From Pagrus major (taxonomy: Eukaryota; Chordata; Actinopteri; Spariformes; Sparidae), in the NCBI RefSeq assembly GCF_040436345.1, contig NC_133235.1:23150660-23214659 (forward strand): DNA of 64,000 nt. Reading direction: 5' to 3'. A model generated the notes under the pieces. It searched no databases. It saw nothing but the letters and a program-made list of their open reading frames with translations, and was not told the DNA's origin. Below, one piece after another: positions 48,801 through 60,300 of this stretch; the first letter of the stretch is position 1; every line of letters starts with the position of its first letter. The position numbers were made by a program, and so were the translations under genes.

Positions 48801-51695
48801 GTTCACAAGAGTTTGTGCTGCTGGGATAACACACTGCTGTAGCACAATGGAGGAACACCTGAAAAAGATTGCAAGTTGCTTATTTGTCATTGAAACTCCA
48901 GACTGTCACTTAAGGACTTTTAAAAAAAGGGACTGATGTGAATAATTGTACCGTGTCTTTCTGAGGAGAATAGGTGTTTTGATCCACAAACGTGAACATT
49001 TTAACAGCAAAACGTTTGTGGTGCGTTGGATAGAGGAGCCCAGAGGAGCCATCTACAGGCACCACTGTGGTCAAGTAACGGTCATCATGGTAGGAACACC
49101 TGGAACCAACAAGAGCTCATGTTAAACATAATGCAAGAATTTTTTTATAACCATGTTTTAAGAGACATGTTTTTATATACCCGTCAACCAGAATGTCCCA
49201 CTGTGGCAGGCTGTTAGGATTAGGGGAAGAAGTGGCCCAGCAGTGCTCCAGGTTCAGGACGATGTTCGGATCAGACCTCTCCAGGATGTTCACCTCCACA
49301 TAGATTGGCTCCCTCAGCACTTTAGTGATTGGATAGTCTGCTGGAGTGTAGAAGGAGCTGTACGCTGCCTCGACTGCAATCAAATGGTCCAGTTTTAGTA
49401 AACAAAAAGATCCTGGACGAGCTGGTGTGACAAGGCTCTTGACCCACTCACCCTCAAAACATCCCTTCGAGTGACATTGTCCGTTGCCCAGTTTCAGCTC
49501 CACTCTGAGGGGTCCTAGAGCAGCAACAGGCATGGGTGGAGGAACCGCATTCACCTCCATGACAAGAGCCTCCACCGCTGTGCCAGAATATCGACATTGG
49601 AACAATAACCTGTCAGGAGAGCATGAGGACTTTTACATGTCAGGAAAGCTCAGGGTCACAAAAGCAATCAGAGATTGATTTTATGCAAACTCACTCAAAA
49701 TGGCTGTCCCTGGTAATTGAGCCTCTGGGTCCAACTCCCACTTCATATGAAGAGGACATGTGGTTCTCATATACCACGTAATCCTCTTCCTCCTGCAGGT
49801 GGAAACAGTCAAACAAGAAAATTGAGAATGTTGAACCGATAACATGGCAAAAGTTGTTTCAGACTTCTAAAACTGGCTTTTTTCCCCCCGCCACTTTAAG
49901 TCAGTACTTTGGGTTTTGGACCATTTAAGTTGTAATGATAGGCTGGACTTCAACCATGTAAGTGCTCACATTAGCTAAAGTAAAAACTGCACTAGCTACC
50001 TTTAATGTTGTACCACATGCAGTCACAGGGAACTGGAAGATGGCAAAAGCAGCTGTGAAGTCGACAGGGGTACAGGAGGGGTCGTTTGTTTCCAGCAGGC
50101 TGACTGAATCCACATCTATGTGGGGCACAGTGGCATCTCGAGCCACCACCACCACAAACTGGCCATCCCTGGTACACTGCACAGTCACTGGGTGAGAGGA
50201 AAACAGATGAATTGCTGTGTTGCAGTGCATATTTACACTCATCACGTAGCATTTGCACGTGAGGCTATAGACACTAATTAAATACCTGCTTTCCCGTAGT
50301 AGCACTGCCGCCCATCAAAGCAGCAGTTTATGTTTTCACATTGCTCGGCTGTGATATCTTCAGTCCCGCACTGGATCTTCTCATGCCGCTCCACCTGGCA
50401 TTTATCAAAGGGAGCTGCAGGTGGAGGGACCTTCGGCTGTTGTGGTTGGTGTTTCTGCACGGGCAGCATCCAGTGAGGCTGGGCAGCAACATCACAAACC
50501 AAAACAACAACCACCACAACACTAAACAGACGCTGGAAAAGCTCCATTATGGTATTAAGAGCTACACACTGGCCAAAACTGCAAAAACAGCACCTCTGGC
50601 TCAGACGCAGGCTTTATACATGATTGATTGTGTGTAGTTTGCTAAGAAGTCCGCCTCTCATCGTTAGGAGTCAATTGTGTGGCAGCCCTGCAGAGTTAAT
50701 CAGCTGGGAGCTGACAGGTGGAGCTTATTGTCTGCTCATCTGTCTGAAAAGAAGTCATTACACGACTGTTGAGTCAAAGCTGAGTGGGGTGTTTTTTTCT
50801 AAAAGAGGCTTCAGACGAGCTGTGAACAGTGTGGAGCTGCAGGCAGTGAACATTCTGACACCTGTCCCTGTTTACTGTGACCTGATACTGTATACATCTT
50901 TTAACTGAAAAACCTGCTGCATCACTTTGACACTTCTTTCACTGCCTCCCACTTGCACCACCTGTATAAAAGCTGTCTTTTTCTGTCTTTCAAAAACACA
51001 GATGTATGGGCGGTACACCCAGGAGCTGGGTGTGTATGCCAAGGAGGAAGCGGCCCGCCTACGGGATGGAGGAGTGCGGGATGGTGGAGGACTGCGGAGG
51101 AACACCAGCGTTCGTAGTCGTGCTGCAGATCTGCTCGAGTATGAGAAAGACCCCTGTGCAAAGTGCCAATGTAAGTGATGATCATGCAACACAAGAGCGT
51201 GTTTGCCGAGACAAAGTGTGCAGGTAGTGTTGAGCTCCGACATGCTGTGAAGGTCAGAGCACAGCAGTGTTTTAAGTGCTCATAAACAAAGTGGATCTGG
51301 TGTGTGTGCGTGTGTGTGATCCAGCCAAGTGAGATAGTTGTGTGAAAACATTGACTTCTTAAAGTACAGCAGAGCGGCTACTTGACACAAGGGAGCAGGA
51401 GAGGATGTGAACACGATTAAATGTGACTGATCAGAGCAATGACCTCCAGCCAACAAGGGCTGTCTCAATGTCAGACAAAGAAAGCCCCCTCTGCTGGCTG
51501 CCAATGGCCCGCCGCATACACTGTGTGTGTGTGTGCGCGCGCCTGTGTGTGTGTGTATTTTTGTTTGTGTGAACAGAACTCAGATCTGAACTGTCAGATT
51601 ATTTTAAGTCTAGTCGTCCCAGATGACTGCAGATAAGGGAGTGGCACCAGAGGAGAGCTTCACTTCAGATTCATGTACGCAACAATAAAGTGATA

Positions 51696-51784
<89 letters not shown>

Positions 51785-53335
51785 CCCACAGATGTTCGTA
51801 TTTTCATTTTGAACTTCATTTAAACCTTCATTCAATCAATCAGGGGATTTTTTGAAAGTCAACAGAGCAGCGATGCATTTATTAAAGAGTCAGTTCACCC
51901 AAATTGAAACATTAGAGCTACTCTCTGCTGCAGAATTAGTCCCGATTTATTAAAAAAAAAAAAAAAAATCATTTACACATTTACACTCACGTCTTGGGAT
52001 TATCCTCAATAACAAGGACACTGTTTTTGGAAAGACACGTTTCAATGTCATTTTTAAATTCTGTGAGCTCCACAAATGAAATCCTCCTCCCTTGTATTAT
52101 ATTGACGTGACGGATGAGACTTAGAGATGTATATTTAATAAGTGGATGAAATGACGCAGAAGCTACTGCCTGGTTATATAGTACTAGAGGAGAGTTGGAA
52201 CAAAAATGTTGACTGTGCTATTTTGCTTAGAACTGAAATGTGTAGTTTTAATTGATTAGTTGATTAGTCCATACAAAGAGAATTAGTTGAAATTAGACTG
52301 CGATCATTTGCCATTGATTGTGCAAAAATGCCAAAAGGTCACTAGTTCCAGCTCTTTGAATGTGAGAGTGTCCTGATTTTCTTAGTGCTCTATGATAGCA
52401 AACTTAATGTTGTTTTAGACTTTTAGGTTTTAGACTGTTAAATCCACTAGAAAATCGTTGAAAAAAGCACTCTCCTGAAGTCAGAAATTGCTTGACAATT
52501 ATCCATTTTTTAGGTTTTCTTCAGTATCAAAGTAATCCAGTGGTAGTTGTCTGTACATCCATGGCTACATTGCACACAGGGACTGGGTTATAGGTTAATA
52601 GGTTAATAGGTTTACAACATAGGGCTCAAGTTTAAGCCCACAGTCCAATCTATGGTGACATTATAGTTCCTGTTTACATCCCTGAAATCATTGGACATGT
52701 TGTCCAATTTTAGGTTTTAGACTGTTAAATCAAAGTAATCCAGTGAAAGTTGTCTGTACATTTATGGGTACATTGCACCCAGGAACTGATACTAGCTAAT
52801 TTGGCATACTTTTAACGTGTTAAGTTGCCCTAATGTAAACAAAAGAGGCTAAAAAACAGGTCATAAACACGTGGCTCATGTTTTAGCCCACAGTGTAACT
52901 CCCTGATCCATTATATTTCCAGTTTATATTGCCCAAAATATGAGACATGTTGTCTCAATTCTGTCTTAAAGTGTAAGACTTTATAAGCCCCTGTTATCCT
53001 CCAAATGATTAACTGGGAAGAAAACTCAAGATTCGAGGCTCTTTATTTGTCACATACACAGAGCATACAATACAATCTACAGTCAAATAGAGATTATCTA
53101 TCTATAATATCTATCAGTAGGTAATAGAAAAAGAAAACAGTAATAAGATAAATAGCTTATAATGAAAATATCAGTTAGTTGCACTCTATATTTGGTTGAA
53201 CTGGCCTATTACATACAGAAATCGATACAGAAAGTCTAAAAATATACTCGATAATCTCAGCAAAAGTGAGAAAAGCCTGAGCGTTTGTTTTCACACGTGC
53301 TTGCACAAGTGAGCCAATGTGGCTGTTTTCCAGCA

Positions 53336-53371
<36 letters not shown>

Positions 53372-54238
53372 TGCCTCTTTGCCCTTGTGACTAGTGATCT
53401 GATTAGAGCTCGATAGATTGCACCATAGGTGAAAGCCACACTATATCAGGCCAGCCTCGCTTGCTCGCTGTAATGAAAGCCATTTAAAACAATCATTCTC
53501 AGATCAGAAGCCAGCCGGAGTGATTTGTGTGCTGTGCGTGCTCGTAGATCAAGACACGTGTTTGTATTTTTAGCCATGTCTTCAGATAGGAGCTCAGGCT
53601 GGACAGGTTCTGCTGTTGTCCTGTTAAGTGTAAGCAAAGAAGCTTCAGATTTGGTGGGAGTGGGAGTTTTAGTGTTTTCCTCTCATGTATCTGTGTGGGA
53701 ACATCATATCTGTGGGTGATGGACTACGAGTGTGTGCCTCGGTTCAGATCAGTAACTGGAGCCGCAGCTTTTGAACAAGGCAGCCTACACACGCTGCCAA
53801 AGGCTCTGCTGCCGGTCGTGATGGAGAGCTAAAAACATACACTGCCTCACTGTGTTTATTTTGACTCACAGAGTGAATCTTTCTGCAGTTTTATAGCTGA
53901 CGTTACTCAGATCACAGTCAACCAGTTACTCCAGGGAGAGGCATTAACGTATTATGTCACATGCTGTGTTGGGCTTTGTATATTTAGTGGCTTTGAATAT
54001 GCTGTTTATAGGTGAAAAATCTCCTGTATTTTTAGTATTATTCCTGATTACAGCTATTTGTCTTCAGGTGATGCAGTGCAGGACTAGCAGAGGTGGAGAA
54101 AATGTCTGGCGTTGGGTGTGAAATTTTTTTCTTTTTATTACGGGATCAAGAGAAGACATCTGTGAACGCCACTGAGCCTGCGGATGTGAGCTCGAGCCAA
54201 GATGCACACACAAGTATGTGGTTGTGCAGGTGCCAGAC

Positions 54239-54331
<93 letters not shown>

Positions 54332-57300
54332 TAGGAATAAAGAAGGAGAAGCTGTGGGAATATTCCCAGCTTCTTCCACAAGGTAATGTCCAGTGAACTA
54401 AAATAAAAATGATACGTCCAGTGACGAACGTGGCAGTTTAAGTTGCACAGATATCTTTAAATATATCTCTTTCAAAATCAAAAATACATCTATTTCCTCT
54501 TGCATGTCGTGCTATTTCTTCATCTAGATTGTTTTGGTATGAGTTATAAGAAAGACAAGATATAATAAAACTAGATGGCGCTTGGCTTATGTTGCTTAAA
54601 GTGCCAAAAAAAATTTTTTAAAAACTGCATCAAACAGCAATTTCTCTTTCCAGAAATCATGACCTGGTTATCCACAGATCTTGTTGCGAGCATGTAGGAA
54701 CTATTTTCTTTCAACCGTATCACCACAAGCATGCATCTACTCATGGATGAGAAGCTTGTGCTTGCGACAGCCCGGTATGTGACGTTGCTATAACGTTGGC
54801 TAGCTTAATTAGCTTAGATCGCTCCTAGAGCCTCATGAATATATCGACATTGGTGTATATATTGTCCGATATACTGCAATTATAAAAAAACAAGCCGTCA
54901 CGCTCCATTCTATTCAAGAGAAGGCAGACATCTCCACAGCCGCTATCTCTAAAACTCAGCAACTCACACCAAAACAATCCGGATGGACGAATAGCACTAC
55001 AGGTAAGAGGAAAAATATGCATCTTCAATTTTTGGGTGAACTGTCCCTTTAACGTGCCGTGTGTCCACTGTGTGACGGGCGTGTCTGAACATGAGGGTGT
55101 GTTTCCCTTATGCACGTATCCGTCATCTGTTGGCAACCCTCCATCCAGCAGGTGGCCTGTCTGCACGGCAGCTTGTCCCGTCATACACTCAGTTGTGCCC
55201 CGCCTCCCTCGGGAGACCCGTGACCTGAATCCTGCACCAGGAAGACTGGTGCAATTTATGGCATCGTTATTATGTCCAGCAAGGTCATTCAAACAGCAAG
55301 AGCAGTTTGTGAACATGATCATGAAGGGGGCAGTATGACTTTTTTTCCTATGATTAGAAATATATTGCACAAGCAGCAGAGTCACAGATTTGATCAATTA
55401 TAGAACAAAAGTACCATCAATAAGCAAAATATCATCAGTGTCAGATGGCAGCATTTATTGAAGACATAGCCAAAGAGGAAGGGAGGATCTCTCTCTAAAT
55501 ACTCGAGGACTTCCTGTCTGTGGCACTTAGATCTAAACATTTAAAACTGGCCACAAACATATAATTAGATTTTTTTAAGAGGCTCCATAATTTCCCTAAA
55601 CAGCTGGGCGCTGCAGCTTATAGCAAATGTTACTCAAACAGGAGTAACTTGTGCACTTGCTGGGGACTAGTTTCCGCTGTGGATTAATACACATTTGTTG
55701 TATGAGTGGGTATAAATGACAGGTGTATGTGGGAGTCACTCAACATGTGCATCAGTGCCCATGTCACTAGAGTTTCAACAATTAGTTGATCAACCAGCTG
55801 GATGATTGACAGAAAATTAATCAGCAGATGAAGTCATTTGTCGAGCAAAAATGCCAAACATTTGACTGTTTCAGCGTCTTTATAAGAAACATTTTAATGG
55901 CTTTTCTATGAGAGAAAACTGAATGACTTTTCAGTTTTCAGAAGCAGACTAGACAGCTAAACAATAAGTTAAAACTCACTCTAAGGCCTAGGACAGCTGC
56001 AGATTCATTGTCTGTAGATTCATTGGTACCTTTCACATTGTTATTTGACACATTGTTATTATGAATATATTGATAATAGCTGGTTTAAAGTGCAATATTT
56101 GAACTTCCTGTTTAATTTTTGGATTCGGTTTTATTATACTGCTCCCCACTCTTCCTTTCCCCCAGCAGTTTGGGGAGAAAATAGCACCTGGCAAAACTGG
56201 ACTGGATGTATTTTTGCATTCACTAGACCAGAATTATCCCCAAACTCTCATGTGCTGTCAGAAACCGTGCCCATACATACAAACCATGTAACCATAAGAA
56301 CATTTCTGTTTGAGAGCAACCATGTCTCCTAAAAAATCATTTTAGGATATCTTTGAGGAAAGAGGAAGTGTTTTTAAAAATGATCTGGCAACAAAAATGT
56401 TGATACTAATCAGAACAATGTTCACTGAGAATATTTAACTGCTGCAAAACAGATACCAGATGATGAAAATAAGGAGAAAGTAAATGTCTAGAAGGGCAGC
56501 GGCATGAGTCATTGATGTGTTTGTATTAGTAGGTGTAAGTAATTATTGTTGTTGTTTTGTCTTTTCATGGACAAAAAGAGAAACCGATAATATCACCAAC
56601 CTATTGTTCCTCTCTCTCCACACGTGTCGATCTCTTGGTTTCTCCTGAAATGCGCAGTTTTCTCAATGGCAAATGTCACTGCATTATACGAGTGTATGTG
56701 ACGACTGCAGCGTTTTTATGAAATATGGATCTGGTAAATGTGTTAGTGGCACATGTTGAGCTCCTCGAGGGACGGGCACATCTATGAATGCTCTGGATGT
56801 TGAAGTGAATTCCAGGCTTTGGCAATGTCCGCAGACAAGAGAGAAAGAAATGAGTCCAGTGATGCTTCTTTTAGCTGACCCAGCTCAGAGTTATAGATTA
56901 TAATGTAATGGTAGAATTTATAACCATGACCTGGCTTTGTTTTGTGTCTGTGTTCTCACGTTTAAGGCGGATGAAGATAAAGTCATGCTCTCTCTCTCTC
57001 TCAACACGTTCATCACACCATAACCTGCTTTAGTTTGTTCTTTCTGTTTTGAATTCTTTTATTCACACAGCATGAGGATCTTATTTGTCTGATGATTCAT
57101 GTCCTGGCATGATAAACCAGTTATTGATGCTTTTATTTCCACCATATTAGACCAGTGTAGTGATGTTTTCGCAATGACGTTGCTAGAGTGGAGTAGAATA
57201 GAGTAAGAAGTGATTTTTATACCATTTTACCAGTTAAAAAAACGTAATCTGGAAGCAGCACGTAGTAACGACGCACCACAGAGATGAAACAAACCTCCAG

Positions 57301-60300
57301 AAGATATAAAACGTGCCCTTATTTTGGCAATCAAGGCTGAAAACTGCTTTTGAACTGTAAAGATCCTCTCCAGACTTGTTTCAAATCATTAAAAAGTACC
57401 CCTCTTTTAATAGTAACTTGCAAGATGTGGTTTTCAAACAAAAAATAACAATTACGTCATTCAAAATTCTTAAAATTATGTCCGCTGCTCACGTGAGTAT
57501 GTGTTGAACTCACACAGCAGATTAATTTGCAAACAGCCTTCAAGTGTTCTTGTGTGAAGGTCAAACATCTGAGGGAAGAAACAATACACACCACACATTA
57601 TTGAGTGGAGAGGGACTTAAAAGCACTCCTTATTTTCCACATTGCACTAGAGGTGGATGTTAGGGATAAAATCATCTATCACAAACAAAATATGAATGTT
57701 ATATCACATAAATGATAGACATCATGATGAAGTCCCCTTTATTTCAATCAAGCCTGATCCAAAGTCAAACCTTATAGCCCCGTATCACTCTGCATTTTAA
57801 ACCACCCGTAACTGCTTACCTATAAGCTCACCAGATCTAGAATCTACTCACTCATAGATACCAGCCACCAAAATACGCCTGATATATTTTTTTTTCTCAT
57901 CAAGATCAATGTATTATTCTGTGAGAAACAAAAAAATGCTGCAACGGAAAATTTAGAAAAACGTCCTCGAAATTCGAAAAAGAATCTCGCAAATTTAAAG
58001 AAAGTGAGAATAAAAAAATCCTTTTTCCGGATCCACACTAAAAGTTAATGGGCTCTATTCTGGGCCGAGACACATCTTCCATTGACGTTTGATGGAAATC
58101 TTTTCAGTAGTTTTCATGTGATCCTGCTGACAAACCAACAAACAAACAAACAAACAAACAAACAAACAAACAAACAAATGGACACGGGTGAAAACATGAC
58201 CTCTTTGGCGGAGGTAAATATGGGAATATTTCTAGACATTAACTGTGATGTCTCTTTTTGGCAATTTAATATGTGACAATTGTACATTGATGCACTTCAA
58301 ATCCAGTTCTGTGTATTTTAGCACTGCCTTTACTCGCCTGATTTAACTGGAGATATTAAACAGAGAGTGACCACGACGTGGTGGAACTGTATAGATTAAA
58401 TTTTAACCTACTTTATATTTATTTTATAGATTTTATCGTTTAAAACTAAACTAAACTGGTTTGCATCCTTTTTAATTTGTGTTTCAATGTTATACATATT
58501 ATATGAATTTTGTTATTATGTTTAATTTGTGTACACTACAGTAAGTGAAAGAATTTAAATTGTCATGCAGTTAGTCAAATTGTAATGAAATATGATCAAC
58601 AGGATTTGTGTACTTGGACACAAATTTTAAATTGTTTTCATGACTCTCGAGCTATTATCTTTTGTCTTTTTGCTGGAGTTGCAGGGATGAGGTCAGGGTG
58701 TGTGGACACCAGAATCCAGGCTTTGCATCCTTTTTGTTTGTGGTTCTGTTTAGGCAACAAAAGCAGTTTGGTTGATTTTAAGAAAACATATTTTCATTGT
58801 GTGAAATGGTCACAAATGTAAATCTACAGGATTCACTTTGGTTATGGTTAGAGAAAGATTGTGAAGTTATATGCTAACAAAAATCTTGAAATTTTTTTTA
58901 ATTTTTTTTTTAATGTAAACTATTTTGAGTGTCACAGAAAAAGGGGAGAATTCGTGCCCATGCACATGAATCCTAAAGCTCAAATTTCGTGAACTACCGT
59001 GATATTGGGTTGGTATGAAATATACCCGCCTTGGGTCCCCCGGCCTAAATCCTTCCATTTATTCCTGTCTCCTCTGCCACCAAATATCCACTTCTTTTTA
59101 CCTCTTTGACACCGCTGGTCCTTTACAGTCTCACACCAACAAATATCTCTTGTCACGCTGTGAACATTCATTTCAGACGTTTCCACTTTCTGTCTCTGTG
59201 TCCTCAGTGTGTGCGTCTCGCTGCCAGAAGTTCCTGATCTCGCGGGTGGGAGAGGACTGGATCTTCCTCATTCTGCTGGGGCTGCTCATGGCTCTGGTCA
59301 GCTGGGTCATGGACTACGCCATCGCCTTCTGCCAAGAAGGTAGGAAAGAGACAGAGAGCCAGAAAGAGAGAGGAAAGAGCCGCAAAGACAGTGAATGATG
59401 AACTGTCCTCGCAGAGGCAGCAAAGTTGTAAAAGCATTAATCCGTGAGGAGCAGTGCTTTATAAAAAATTGTCAGGTGTGATGTGAAAGTAGATATTAAA
59501 ATATTAATACAAATTGACCGTCATTCTGCCGCCGAGTTATATTGATTTTGAACAGAAGCTGACAAACTGGCTTTCATTAATATTTAAAGGATCAATAAAT
59601 ACATTTTGTACTCCCACAACATGTCAAATGTACCATTCTCAACACTTGAATTAACACACCAGGTGCTGATTTTTGTTTTTAATTTAACACTAAAGAAAAT
59701 CTGGAAAGAAATCTTAAACGATAAACCCTCAACAGAACATTCCTGAAGAGATAACGTAACAGATGACAATAAAATTTCTGTCAATAATGAAAAGACCACA
59801 ACCACAGAAACACAACTGTGAGTTTTTGAAGATTGAATGTACACCCACGAATATATTTGTTTATCTGAACAGACTTAAGCAGTTTTTCGCTGTGTGTATT
59901 GTCTGTACAGACAATACAAAAGAGAAAGTAAAGAGAAGTAGAAAATGGTAACAAGAGAAAATTCTTCTTGGGATATTTTATGACTTTTCTGTAGAGATCA
60001 TTCACTCGTGTATCAGGAGTACCGTTTACATCCAACAACACAACTGTTGAGTGGTTCCTCTGGTACATTGCAGCTGGTTAAACCTCCTATTACTCCCCTG
60101 TGATCACCTGCACTGTGTATTAATGCAGCCAAAGTCACGATTTAGTGGTTCTAATCTACATATTTATGTGTTGTCGACTGCTGAATGAGCAGAAAAAGGT
60201 CATTTGCTTGCAGCTCAGAAATACTTCCAGTTAACAAGTGCTGAGATATCCATCATATCACTCTCTCTCTCTCTCTCACCTCAGTTTTTCTTGAACCAGT

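Noticed and set aside
54064..54396. His-Thr and Cys-Val repeat frames
   Set aside because: Translations of the (TG)n microsatellite.
54825..55397. 190-codon minus-strand frame
   Set aside because: Largely inside a TTAA-ended MITE; no family content.
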